64,000 nucleotides of DNA from Solirubrobacterales bacterium (lineage in GTDB: Bacteria; Actinomycetota; Thermoleophilia; Solirubrobacterales; Solirubrobacteraceae). How positions within the stretch are numbered: the stretch's first letter is position 1; every line of letters begins with the position of its first letter. Below the pieces are notes generated by a model, which was not told the origin of the DNA, did not search any database, and was given only the letters and a program-made list of their open reading frames with translations. Shown here in pieces: positions 10,072 to 18,580 of this stretch. The position numbers and the translations under genes were made by a program. Location: positions 1 to 64,000 of the forward strand of contig PKXY01000034.1 of assembly GCA_003132505.1 (NCBI GenBank), written 5' to 3'.

Positions 10072-12115
10072 CGGCAGCGTGGGTGGGCGCCGCTTCAACG
10101 GCGCCCACCAGAGACAGGTACAGCTTCTGGGCGTAGGAATACTCGGGGTAGAGGAACAGCGACCGCGACAGAACGCTCAGGCCAGACTTCGGGTCGCCGA
10201 GCTGGTAGGCATTGAAGTACGCCAGCTCGTACCAGGTCTGCGGGTTCGACGGCTGTAGCTGCACCGCGCGCACGATCGTCGCGTAGCCCTGTTTCGGGTG
10301 GTGCAGGTCGGCCTCGGCGTCCGCCAGCCAGACCAGCGGCGTGTAGTCGAGCGGATTCTCCGAGATCGCGCTTCTCGCGTCCGCTTCGGCGAGCTTGTAG
10401 TCGGCGAGCGCTGCCTGGCCGCTGGCCCCCCCTCCGTTGACGAGCGCGGTGTACGCGTCGTTCGAGCTGTCCTGCGAGCGCAGCGGCTGCCACTGCGACC
10501 ACGCCACGGCCAGCGCGAGCACGACGGCCGTCGCGGCAAGCACGCCGCGGCGGTGATCCCGCAGCACCGCGACGTGCGGGTGAGCGAGCGCGAGGACTGC
10601 GCCATGCGGTCCGCGTCCGGCGACCCAGCCGCCGCAGAGCAGCGCGATCAGCGTCACGCCGGGCACGAACCATGTCCAGTCGACCGTGCTGTGAACGGCG
10701 AAGACCACGACGCAGGTGATCATCGTCAGCAGTCCGATCCGCTCGGCGGTGTCGCTGTCCGCGGCGCCCGCGCGGCGACGGAACGGCCCGACAGTTACCC
10801 TCGCGGCGAGGACCCACGCGGCCGCGAACACGAGGCTGATCGCGAGTCCAATCAGCCCGAGATCGGCGAGCGTCTGAAAGACGTAGGAGTGCGCCTGCGC
10901 GACAGTGGTGTTTGGTGCCTTGTCGTAGCGCAGGAAGGTCGTCTGGAAGCCGTCCGCGCCTGTTCCGATCCACGGGCTCGTGTTGAAGGCCTTGATCGCG
11001 TCGCTCCAGTAGAGGGCGCGCTGACTGCCGAGTGCGGTCAGGCGGTTGGCGCTGTTCGAGACCGAGACGTTCGTATTGGTGAGCGTGCTCACGTCGTGCG
11101 AGATCGAGCCGAACAGGCCGCGTGAGCTCGCGGCGAGCCCGGCCACCACCACGACCGGCACCAGCGCGACGCAGACGAGTAGCGTCGCGCCGGCCCGGTG
11201 TCGCGCTCGCTGACTCGGTGGGTTGCGCAGCAGCGCGAACCGCAGCGCGATGCAACCGCCGGCGCAGAGCGCCATCACAGCGAGCAGCAGCCAGCCGAGT
11301 TCGTGGCCCGCGGGGTTGCGCGCGGCCAGCGACGCGTTGTCGGTCGTGAGCGCCGGCTGGGCGAGCGTCCAGGCGGCGACGACGGCCGCGCCCGCGGCCC
11401 CAATCAGCAGCACCGACGCCGAGCGCAGCCGTAGTGGCGTCACGAGGAACCAGAACACGAGACCGACTATCAGGGCGAGGAGGGCGCCCCGGGAATACGC
11501 GAGGATCACGGTGAACAGCAGCAGGCAGATGGCCGGGCCTGCGACCGCGACCTGAGCGCCGTGGCCGTCGCGGCGCGATCCAACCCACAGCGCGGGCGGA
11601 ACGCCCAGCGCGGCCATCAGGCCGACCACGTTCCAGTAGTCGAAAGGCGTGTTGAGTCGCGCGAAGCTCGGGCCGCCTGCCGGGAACACCTTCGTCCCGA
11701 CCGCATAGGCGGAGATCACAACGGTCGCGAGCAGGATGCCCGAGATCACGCTCCGCCAGCGCCCGCTGGCGATGCGAACGAGTGCGATCGCGCCGGCGAA
11801 AGCAGCCGCGTAGCTGAACGCGAGGCTCGCCTCGGTCCAGGAATAGGACGGCTGCACCGACCAGTCGACCGACAATGCGGTGAACGCTGCTACACAGAGC
11901 AAGGCGATCGCCGCGCCGGCGCCCCAGATTCTCGCGCTCTGAGCGCCCTCCTGTGCGATCGCCGCGGCGACCAGCAGTCCCGACCCAACGGTGATCTCCA
12001 TCTCCGTTGTTGTGGCGCTGGCAAGGTCGAGGCCGCCGGTTGCGTAGAAGCACGCTGCGGCGATCACGGCACCGATCGCGAGTGCCAGCCAGCTGTGCTT
12101 CCAGGCTTCGCGCAT
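10034..12115 (-). CDS. O-antigen ligase/polymerase (Wzy_C-type) with C-terminal TPR-like tail
   Basis: About 693 residues from ATG at 12115, with some twelve membrane helices. The Wzy/WaaL-type periplasmic region is visible: FARLNTPFDYWNVVG, AYSRGALLALIVG, then SQRALYWSDAIKAFNTSPWIGTGADGF and AQAHSYVFQTLADLGLIG. The helix array ends near residue 560. The tail (ADYKLAEADARSAISENPLD, GYATIVRAVQLQPSNPQTWYE) has the spacing of tetratricopeptide helices. It likely polymerises or ligates lipid-linked glycan at the outer membrane face. It lies 34 bp after a secreted small protein gene in a coupled minus-strand run. In-frame starts further up would overlap that gene. Confidence 0.87.
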   Translation of the reverse strand: MREAWKHSWLALAIGAVIAAACFYATGGLDLASATTTEMEITVGSGLLVAAAIAQEGAQSARIWGAGAAIALLCVAAFTALSVDWSVQPSYSWTEASLAFSYAAAFAGAIALVRIASGRWRSVISGILLATVVISAYAVGTKVFPAGGPSFARLNTPFDYWNVVGLMAALGVPPALWVGSRRDGHGAQVAVAGPAICLLLFTVILAYSRGALLALIVGLVFWFLVTPLRLRSASVLLIGAAGAAVVAAWTLAQPALTTDNASLAARNPAGHELGWLLLAVMALCAGGCIALRFALLRNPPSQRARHRAGATLLVCVALVPVVVVAGLAASSRGLFGSISHDVSTLTNTNVSVSNSANRLTALGSQRALYWSDAIKAFNTSPWIGTGADGFQTTFLRYDKAPNTTVAQAHSYVFQTLADLGLIGLAISLVFAAAWVLAARVTVGPFRRRAGAADSDTAERIGLLTMITCVVVFAVHSTVDWTWFVPGVTLIALLCGGWVAGRGPHGAVLALAHPHVAVLRDHRRGVLAATAVVLALAVAWSQWQPLRSQDSSNDAYTALVNGGGASGQAALADYKLAEADARSAISENPLDYTPLVWLADAEADLHHPKQGYATIVRAVQLQPSNPQTWYELAYFNAYQLGDPKSGLSVLSRSLFLYPEYSYAQKLYLSLVGAVEAAPTHAAVKPAAHHASGSH

Positions 12116-12149
12116 CACCGACGCGAGGGGCTGCTCGCGTGCGCGTGGG

Positions 12150-12683
12150 TTAGCGCGAGCGGCGTGCGCGGACAAGGCGTTGAATGCGCAGCCCGAACGG
12201 GACCGACGCGAGTGCGAACAGCATTGCGAGCACGACCAGCAGCGGTGTCGGGAGATCGGAGAGGAACGAACTGCCGCGCAGGGCAATCGTGCCGGCCGCG
12301 ATTCTTTGACCGCCGAGGTCGAGCGACGCGTTGCCGGCGTCCTGTGCCTGCTTTAGCACGCTCGGAGCGTTCTTCGCCAGGTGCTGCCGCTCGGCGCTGC
12401 TCTCGCTCGGCAGCCGGTGCGAGCCGCCGACCTCCTGCGCCTCGGCGTTCTGGATCTCGTCCGCGCAGAGCGAATACTCCTTGTCGTCCGTGGGCAGGTC
12501 GGCGAGCGCCTGCTCGAGGACCTTCGCCGAGTAGTGGCCGTGCAGCGAGTTGTGGTGCGTGCAGTCGCTCCACACCTGCTGAACCGCTGCTGGCACCTTC
12601 TTGTGATGGGCCGCCAGTGCGCCGGATGGCGTGAGCAGAAGCAGCAGCGCTCCGAGCGCGAGCAGGTGACCGGTCCGCCTCAC
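12150..12683 (-). CDS. Secreted, C-terminally anchored protein of unknown function
   Basis: A 177-residue protein I do not recognise. A signal peptide is clear (MRRTGHLLALGALLLLLTPS, likely cut after ALA near residue 24). The outside part contains Cys40 and Cys74, which could form one disulfide, and short helices with His-Lys and Glu clusters. One membrane helix near 143-163 is followed by a basic tail (RIQRLVRARRSR), so most of the chain should face outward. It starts with GTG overlapping the stop of the upstream glycosyltransferase and precedes the ligase gene, so it is probably made with them. A chaperone or partner of the polymerase is possible but unproved. Confidence 0.75.
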   Translation of the reverse strand: MRRTGHLLALGALLLLLTPSGALAAHHKKVPAAVQQVWSDCTHHNSLHGHYSAKVLEQALADLPTDDKEYSLCADEIQNAEAQEVGGSHRLPSESSAERQHLAKNAPSVLKQAQDAGNASLDLGGQRIAAGTIALRGSSFLSDLPTPLLVVLAMLFALASVPFGLRIQRLVRARRSR

Positions 12684-13738
12684 AGTGTCACGCTACCAGC
12701 GCTCGTGGACCCACAAACGGCCTCCACCGCCTGGGCAAAGGCGTCGGCCCAGGCTGCGTAGGTGTACTCGGCCACGTCTTTCGCTCCTGCCTGTCCAAAC
12801 GCGGCGCAGCGCCCGCGGTCGTCTGCGAGCGCCCGCAGCGCCTCGGCGAGCGCGGCGGGCTGTGCTGCGGGGACGATCAGGCCATTGTGTCCATCGCGGA
12901 CGAGCCCACCCGCAGCTGCGCCGACCGCGTCACTTGCAATTACCGCGCATCGTTGGTTCATGGCTTCGTTCACAACCAGTCCCCAGGGCTCGGTGAAGCG
13001 GCGGGTCCTGATCGAGGGTATGACAAGAACGTCGGCCGCAGCGTAGAAGTTGCGGAGCTCCACTGGATCGAGCTGCCCAACGCAGTTGACAGCCGGCAAT
13101 TGGACCGAATGCGCTCCGGCGAGCGTCAGCGACGCGCCGGCGGCTCCCAGCCCGCTCACCCGCCAGGCATCGAGCAGCACCCCAAGGCCCTTTGCGCGCT
13201 CCGCTCGTCCCACGAACAACGCGCAAAAGCGCTCGCCTCGGCCAGATCCGGTCGGCGCCGACCAGAACGCGTTGTCGACCGCCTGCGGTGCGACGTAGAT
13301 CCGCTTCGCTCCGCGAGCGGCCACGTAGGCGCTGACGTGGGGGCCGTAGGTGACGATCGCCGCCGCCCGGTGGTAGATCTGGCGCATCAGGGGCGCGGCC
13401 GCGAGGTGCGCCGCGACTCGCGGAGCGCGCCAGAGTGCGGCCCAGAAGATGAACGGCATGCTGCGGCGGCGGGCGGCCCACCAGGCGAGTGGAAGCGCCA
13501 CACGGCCACCGGTACCGGCGATCACCGCGGCGTAGTCGCCGCCCGCCACGAGCGCTCCGATCTCGCGCTGCTCGGCGTAGCGCACGGGCACGCCGTCCGG
13601 CGGCGGCCCTGCCGGAGCGCCATGCTGGTGGCGGCCCCCGAACAGCGCCAGCTCGATCGGGATGCGCTCGCGCAGCGCCGCGAACGCCCCGCTGCGGCTC
13701 GCCGGTACGTGGCCGGTGATGAAGAGCACCGGCTTCAC
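12680..13738 (-). CDS. Glycosyltransferase family 4
   Basis: A 352-residue GT-B glycosyltransferase. The N-terminal domain begins MKPVLFITGHVPASRSGAF. The C-terminal domain shows FCALFVGRAERAKGLGVLLDAW, the acceptor-to-donor linker, and the E-x7-E signature EPWGLVVNEAM with CAVIASDAVGAAAGGLV. Such enzymes transfer a sugar from a nucleotide donor to the growing lipid-linked oligosaccharide. GTG at 13738 overlaps the preceding stop as GTGA, and its own stop overlaps the next gene, so this four-gene set is translationally coupled. The sugar is unknown. Confidence 0.88.
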   Translation of the reverse strand: MKPVLFITGHVPASRSGAFAALRERIPIELALFGGRHQHGAPAGPPPDGVPVRYAEQREIGALVAGGDYAAVIAGTGGRVALPLAWWAARRRSMPFIFWAALWRAPRVAAHLAAAPLMRQIYHRAAAIVTYGPHVSAYVAARGAKRIYVAPQAVDNAFWSAPTGSGRGERFCALFVGRAERAKGLGVLLDAWRVSGLGAAGASLTLAGAHSVQLPAVNCVGQLDPVELRNFYAAADVLVIPSIRTRRFTEPWGLVVNEAMNQRCAVIASDAVGAAAGGLVRDGHNGLIVPAAQPAALAEALRALADDRGRCAAFGQAGAKDVAEYTYAAWADAFAQAVEAVCGSTSAGSVTL

Positions 13739-14862
13739 GGGATCACGTCGCTGTAGGCCGCAAGCGTTTGCGCTCCGCAGCGCTCCCAGGTGAACGAGCG
13801 CTCGACGGTCTCGCGGGCGAGGCGTCCGAGCTCAGCGAGCTTCGCGCGGTCGCCGAGCAGTTCGTTGATCGCGCCGGCGAGTGCCGGCGGATCGCCCGGC
13901 GGCACAAGCACGATCCCGCCGCCCGCTGCGGCAATCTCGGCCGGTCCGGGCTCGCCGGCGCAGCCGATCGCCGGGATGCCGGCGGCCATCGCTTCGATAT
14001 AGGCGACGCCAAACGCCTCCTCGGTCGAGGGCAGGACAAACAGCCACGCCTCGCGCGAGCGCTCAAGTGCCTCCGCCGGTGCTAGCTGCCCGGCAAACTC
14101 GACGCGCGCGGCGACCCCGAACTCGGCCGCAAGAGCGGCGAGCGCCTCCCGCTCGGGTCCGTGACCGATCACCAGGTAGCGTGCCTGCGGCACCGCCACG
14201 AGCGCGCTCAGCACATCGGCGTGCCGCTTGCGCGTCACGAGGTGTCCCACGCTCGCCAACAGGGCTTCGGGGCTGCGCGCGATATCGAGCGCCGGCAGAT
14301 CCGTGCCAAGGTGCACGACGCGGGTCTCGCGCGCTCCGTGCTCGCGCGCCAGGTCCGCGATCCCGGCGCTGTTGGCCAGGACCAGCGTGGCTGCGTCATA
14401 CGTGCGCCGCACCGCTTCGGCGCCGCGCGGGACGCGCGAAACGGTCCAGAGGACGTCGCCGCCGTGCACTGAAACGACCAGCGGCAGGCCGAGCTCGCAG
14501 CGGCGAGCGGCGTCCCCGGCCGGCACCGCGTTGTGCGCGTGCACGAGATCGAACTGGCCCTCCCGACGCATCGCCCGTCGCAGCGCGGGCGCGGCCCAGG
14601 CGCTCCACCGCGCGTAGCTCCATGGACGCGGCGGCGCCGAGTAGCGGACGTAGCGCACCTCCAGACCGTCGAGGGTCATGCGGGGCGGCTGGTGAAGCTG
14701 GGCTCTGAGCGTCCCCCTGCCACGTCCGCCGACGCGGTGCAGTACGAACACGACGAGTTCGGCCCCGGCTGCGCGTGTCGCGAGCGCCTGTCGGTGAGCC
14801 CAGACGCCGAGCACGGGGTCGTCGTGGCGCGGGTAGTACTCGGCGACGACGGCTACGCGCAT
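13735..14862 (-). CDS. Glycosyltransferase family 4
   Basis: A 375-residue GT-B enzyme. It has the N-terminal MRVAVVAEYYPRHDDPVLG typical of GT4, HAHNAVPAGDAA and VVSVHGGDV in the acceptor domain, and LASVGHLVTRKRHADVL opening the donor domain. The donor signature is EEAFGVAYIEAMAAGIPAIG (E-x7-E). It sits second in the minus-strand run that begins with the two-domain GT2 at 16511 and overlaps that gene by 10 bp. Specificity cannot be read from sequence. Confidence 0.9.
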   Translation of the reverse strand: MRVAVVAEYYPRHDDPVLGVWAHRQALATRAAGAELVVFVLHRVGGRGRGTLRAQLHQPPRMTLDGLEVRYVRYSAPPRPWSYARWSAWAAPALRRAMRREGQFDLVHAHNAVPAGDAARRCELGLPLVVSVHGGDVLWTVSRVPRGAEAVRRTYDAATLVLANSAGIADLAREHGARETRVVHLGTDLPALDIARSPEALLASVGHLVTRKRHADVLSALVAVPQARYLVIGHGPEREALAALAAEFGVAARVEFAGQLAPAEALERSREAWLFVLPSTEEAFGVAYIEAMAAGIPAIGCAGEPGPAEIAAAGGGIVLVPPGDPPALAGAINELLGDRAKLAELGRLARETVERSFTWERCGAQTLAAYSDVIP

Positions 14863-16511
14863 CGGCGGTGAACGGCGAGCGTCCGTTGCAACTCGCTCGC
14901 TGGTAGGTAGGGATGCTGGGAGAGGAACGAGCGCGCCTCGGCGACGGCGTCGGCGCGTGAGTAGTTGACGGCCGCCGGCGCACTGCGGTGTGCGATCGGC
15001 AGCACGTCGATCACGCCGATTCGCCAGCGGTGCTGGCGGGCCAGCGCCGACCAGTGGGCGTCCAGACCCCAGCCCATGTTCAGCGGTGGGAACGGCAGAA
15101 GCGCCGCGAAGGTCTCGCGGGCCAGCGCGCTGACCGGCCCGATCTCAACGAACGCCGTCTCGCGCACGACGCTGAACGCACGGCGGCGCGTCACTCGCCA
15201 CGCGGCGTGCGAGCGAATCCGGTGCGCCGGCTGCGCAAGGCGCAGCGCGTGCCGCTCGGCCTGGTTAATCAGCCCGTCGAGGAAGCCCCTCGGCAGCACC
15301 ACGTCGTCGTCGAGCAGCAAGAGCCAGTCGAATGCCTCAATGTCGTGCTGCTCGAGCAGCAGGTTGAGGTTCTCGAAGCGACCCCGCCCGCCGGCCTCGC
15401 GAACTGCGACGGTCAGCGAGTGGCGCGTGCGGCGCAGCTCCGCGACGGCGGCATCGTAGGTTCCCTTGTGCTCCGCCCGCGCCACCGAGATCACGAGTAC
15501 GCTGCGCGTCGGCGGTTCGCGGCGGGCGACGCGCCGGAGCGCCAGGCGGCTTGGCAGTGCGAGGAGGTCGAGCGTCAGGTCCTCGAGCTCGCGCAGCGCG
15601 TCACGCTTCCCGCCGATCGTGCCGCTTTCACCCGAGAGAAAATCATCGGCTGGATCGCCGCGAGCACCAGAGCGCAAGGGCACGAGCGCCGCAGTCAGGC
15701 GACCCGTGCTGTGGGCTGCCATCAGCGGCCCATTCCAGCACCGTCGCCGAAACCCGTGCCAGAGGCACCCGGCCAGCACGCGCAGCTCGCGACCGAGCGA
15801 CGGCGCCTCGCCCTTCGTCTCGTCATAACGCCGCGATGCGAATCCGCGCCGCAGTGCCACCCGCCCCAGCCCGAGGAGCGTCGCATCCGCGCCAGCACGG
15901 CGGTGGTCCACGCCGGCGGCTGCGACGTAGCGGATCCGCCCACCCATGGCGACAAACCGCTCCTCCCATTCCTCTTCCTCTCCGGATTGCGCGAAGCGCT
16001 CGTCAAAGCTACCCACAGCCTCGAACACGCGGCGGCGGATCACGAGGTTCGCCGACCACGCGCGTTCGACGTCGCGATCGACCGGCCCGTGGTCGGTATC
16101 GGTGATCGGCGCGCTCTCCCTGCCGCACATCCGCCGCTCGAAGCCCTCGAGCCGCGGGCGGATCGGCCCGCAGAAGACGCCGACATCCGGCAGCGCGCCA
16201 GCCGTCTCCAGGTAGGCATCGAGCCACCCCGGTTCGGCTTCGATGTCGTCGTCGACGAACACCAGCAGGTCCCCGCCGGCGGCCGCGGCGCCGGCGTTCC
16301 GCGCCGCGTTCGCGCCGCGTGGGGAGCCGAGCGCGAGGTAGGCGGCGTTCGCTGAATGCGCAACCCGCTCAGTTTGCGCGTCCAGGCCATCGTCGACGAC
16401 AACCACCTCGGCCCCAACGCTGAGCGCCTGCGGGGCGATCGACGCGAGCGTGACGGCGAGGTAGTCGGGCCGTCCCCGAGTCGGGATGATGATCGTCGCG
16501 GGTACGTCCAC
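14853..16511 (-). CDS. Two-domain glycosyltransferase family 2 protein
   Basis: A 552-residue protein that appears to hold two GT-A modules. The first (about 1-230) has PATIIIPTRGRPDYLA, VVVVDDGLDA, DLLVFVDDDIEAEPGW and the acceptor-site helix EEEEWEERFVAMGGRIRY. The second (about 330-520) has RSVLVISVARAEH, WLLLLDDDVVLPRGFLDGL and NMGWGLDAHWSALARQH. Each half carries its own D-D-D metal site, so two sequential additions are possible. It is the first gene of the minus-strand run. GTG at 16511 is supported by TAGACT 10 nt upstream. Confidence 0.85.
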   Translation of the reverse strand: MDVPATIIIPTRGRPDYLAVTLASIAPQALSVGAEVVVVDDGLDAQTERVAHSANAAYLALGSPRGANAARNAGAAAAGGDLLVFVDDDIEAEPGWLDAYLETAGALPDVGVFCGPIRPRLEGFERRMCGRESAPITDTDHGPVDRDVERAWSANLVIRRRVFEAVGSFDERFAQSGEEEEWEERFVAMGGRIRYVAAAGVDHRRAGADATLLGLGRVALRRGFASRRYDETKGEAPSLGRELRVLAGCLWHGFRRRCWNGPLMAAHSTGRLTAALVPLRSGARGDPADDFLSGESGTIGGKRDALRELEDLTLDLLALPSRLALRRVARREPPTRSVLVISVARAEHKGTYDAAVAELRRTRHSLTVAVREAGGRGRFENLNLLLEQHDIEAFDWLLLLDDDVVLPRGFLDGLINQAERHALRLAQPAHRIRSHAAWRVTRRRAFSVVRETAFVEIGPVSALARETFAALLPFPPLNMGWGLDAHWSALARQHRWRIGVIDVLPIAHRSAPAAVNYSRADAVAEARSFLSQHPYLPASELQRTLAVHRRCA

Positions 16512-16521
16512 TCACCGCGAG

Positions 16522-16527
16522 AGTCTA
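16522..16527 (-). promoter_or_regulatory. -10 element TAGACT, minus-strand GT run
   Basis: TAGACT on the minus strand ends 10 nt before the GTG at 16511. It overlaps by two bases the plus-strand hexamer TACGTT, in a gap of only 29 bp. Confidence 0.5.
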
Positions 16528-16531
16528 CGTT
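16526..16531 (+). promoter_or_regulatory. -10 element TACGTT, plus-strand GT4
   Basis: TACGTT ends 9 nt before the GTG at 16541. No ribosome binding site fits in the gap. Confidence 0.45.
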
Positions 16532-16540
16532 TGCATTCGC

Positions 16541-17626
16541 GTGATCCTCTTCGTCCACAACCGCTATCGCGTCACCGGTGGCGAGGAGCGCGCGGTCTCC
16601 AACCTCATGTGGCTCGTGCGTGAGCAGCTGGGCGAGAGCGCAGAGCTTTTCGACCGGGACTCGGCGCTGCTCGGGCGAGCGCGCGCAGCCGCCGGGATGC
16701 TGCGCGGCGGGCTCGACCCCGCTGACGTCTCCGAGGCTGTGGCGCGCACCGGCGCACGGGTCGTGCATGCCCACAACATCCACCCGGCGTTCGGTTGGCG
16801 CGCCCTCGCGGCCGCCCGCGACGCGGGCGCCCGCGTCGTCCTTCAGCTGCACCAGTACCGCCTCGTCTGCGCCGTCGGGGTTTGCTTCACCGCGGGCGCC
16901 GAGTGCACCCGCTGCCACGCGCGCAACACGCTCCCGGGCGTGCGCCACCGCTGTCGCGGGAGCAACGCCGAGGCGCTCGTCTACGGCGCCTCGCTCGCGC
17001 TCTGGCAGCGGCGGATCGCTGCCAGTGTCGACGCGTTCGTCGTCCCGAGCCACTTTGCCGCAGCCCGTCTGCAGGAGCTCGGCGCGCCGGTGCTCGCGCC
17101 GCATGTGGTCCCCCACCCGCTTCGCGAGATCGCCGAGCGGGCGGCGCCGCAGCCTGATGGCTACGCCCTGTTCGCTGGCCGCCTAGAGCCCGAGAAGGGA
17201 CTCGATACGGCAATCGCGGCCTGCAAGATCGCCCGTGTCCCGCTAGTCGTCGCCGGCATAGGTTCCGAGCGCCAACGCTTCGAGGGCTCCCCGGGCGTCA
17301 CCTTCGTCGGGCAGCTGGGCGAGCCCGAGCTCAACCGGCTCCGCGCCGGCGCGGGGGTCGCCCTGGTCCCGTCGAAGTTCGCCGAAACCTTCGGCTTCGC
17401 AGCCGCCGAGGCAATGGCCGCCGGCCTACCCGTCGTCGCCTCCCGGATCGGAGCCCTCCCCGAGCTGGTCCCCAGCGACTGCCTCGTGCCACCTGACGAC
17501 CCGCGAGCAATGGCCGAAGCGCTGCTCCGCACGCGTGGAAACCTCGGCATCGCGGAGGAGGGGCTCGAGCGCATGCGCGAGAGCCTCTCCACCGCGAGAA
17601 CTACGCTCGCGAGCGTCTATTCGTAG
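16541..17626 (+). CDS. Glycosyltransferase family 4 with Cys-rich insert
   Basis: A 361-residue GT-B enzyme starting VILFVHNRYRVTGGEERAV. Between the first strands lies a Cys-rich insert, CAVGVCFTAGAECTRCHARN followed by HRCRG. This insert occurs in a subset of GT4 proteins that have LHxYR just before it (LHQYRLVC here) and may bind a metal. The donor domain has FAGRLEPEKGLDTAI and ETFGFAAAEAMAAGLPVVAS (E-x7-E). It heads a plus-strand run into two nucleotide-sugar SDR genes. Confidence 0.88.
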   Translation: MILFVHNRYRVTGGEERAVSNLMWLVREQLGESAELFDRDSALLGRARAAAGMLRGGLDPADVSEAVARTGARVVHAHNIHPAFGWRALAAARDAGARVVLQLHQYRLVCAVGVCFTAGAECTRCHARNTLPGVRHRCRGSNAEALVYGASLALWQRRIAASVDAFVVPSHFAAARLQELGAPVLAPHVVPHPLREIAERAAPQPDGYALFAGRLEPEKGLDTAIAACKIARVPLVVAGIGSERQRFEGSPGVTFVGQLGEPELNRLRAGAGVALVPSKFAETFGFAAAEAMAAGLPVVASRIGALPELVPSDCLVPPDDPRAMAEALLRTRGNLGIAEEGLERMRESLSTARTTLASVYS

Positions 17627-17629
17627 GAT
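17624..17629 (+). promoter_or_regulatory. -10 element TAGGAT sharing a stop codon
   Basis: TAGGAT begins on the TAG stop of the GT4 gene and ends 6 nt before the GTG at 17636. It could give the epimerase gene its own leaderless transcript. Confidence 0.35.
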
Positions 17630-17635
17630 CACGAG

Positions 17636-18580
17636 GTGCGAGCGATCGTCACCGGCGGCGCCGGCTTCATCGGATCGAACCTCGTCGACGCGTTGCTGGC
17701 GCGCGGCGACGGCGTTCTCGTGGTCGACGACCTCTCGACCGGCAAGGAAGCGAACCTCGCGGCGGCGCTTGCCGCGGGCGCTGATTTGCGGGTCCTCGAC
17801 ATCCGCGATGGCGCGGCGCTCACGACCCTCGTCGGCGCCATCGCACCAGAGGTGATCTTCCATCTGGCCGCCCAGATCGACGTCCGCAAGTCGGTCGCCG
17901 ATCCCGCCTGGGACGCCGGGATCAACGTGCAGGGAACCATCAACGTGCTCGAAGCGGCGCGAGCTCACGGTGTCGCCCGCGTCGTCAACAGTTCGACCGG
18001 CGGCGCGATTTACGGCGACGCCGAGCTGATCCCCTCGCCCGAGACCACGACGCCGCTGCCGGAGGCGGCGTACGGACAGAGCAAGCTGTCCGCCGAGGGC
18101 TACCTCGGCCTCTACGAGCGGCTGTATGAGCTCTCATCGGTGACGCTGCGCTACGGCAACGTCTACGGTCCGCGACAGGACCCGCTCGGCGAGGCCGGCG
18201 TCATCGCGATCTTCTGCGGCTGCGTGGAAAACGGAAGTCAACCGACGATCTTCGGTGACGGCCGCCAGACGCGTGACTACGTCTACGTGGGCGACGTCGT
18301 CACGGCGAACCTCGCGGCAGCCGGTGCCGAGGTCGGCGGGCCAATCAACGTCGGCACAGGGCGTGAGACGTCGGTGCTTGAGATCGTCGATCACCTCGCG
18401 GCGATCGCCGGAGCTCGCGATTTCACGCCGATCTTCCAGCCGGCCAGGCTCGGCGAGCTTGCCAGGAGCTGCCTGGACATTCGCCGTGCCCGCGAGATGC
18501 TCGGGTGGGCGCCGGAGATCGAGCTGCACGAAGGTTTGCGGATGACGCTCGAAGCGACCCGCGCGCTCCGGCCGCAGTGA
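17636..18580 (+). CDS. NAD-dependent nucleotide-sugar epimerase (GalE-like)
   Basis: A 314-residue extended SDR. It has GGAGFIGSNLVDALL (7-21), the DLSTGKEANL loop, HLAAQIDVRKSVADP, NSSTGGAIYGD with the catalytic Ser/Thr, Tyr-x-x-x-Lys in AAYGQSKLSAEGY, and RYGNVYGPRQDPLGEAGV. These features fit the UDP-glucose/UDP-GlcNAc 4-epimerase group, though some members are dehydratases or decarboxylases. It probably supplies a galacto-configured sugar for the glycan. It starts with GTG and its stop overlaps the next gene as GTGA. Confidence 0.82.
   Translation: MRAIVTGGAGFIGSNLVDALLARGDGVLVVDDLSTGKEANLAAALAAGADLRVLDIRDGAALTTLVGAIAPEVIFHLAAQIDVRKSVADPAWDAGINVQGTINVLEAARAHGVARVVNSSTGGAIYGDAELIPSPETTTPLPEAAYGQSKLSAEGYLGLYERLYELSSVTLRYGNVYGPRQDPLGEAGVIAIFCGCVENGSQPTIFGDGRQTRDYVYVGDVVTANLAAAGAEVGGPINVGTGRETSVLEIVDHLAAIAGARDFTPIFQPARLGELARSCLDIRRAREMLGWAPEIELHEGLRMTLEATRALRPQ

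Noticed and set aside
14988-16355. 455-residue plus-strand frame
   Set aside because: Shadow of the two-domain GT2 gene.
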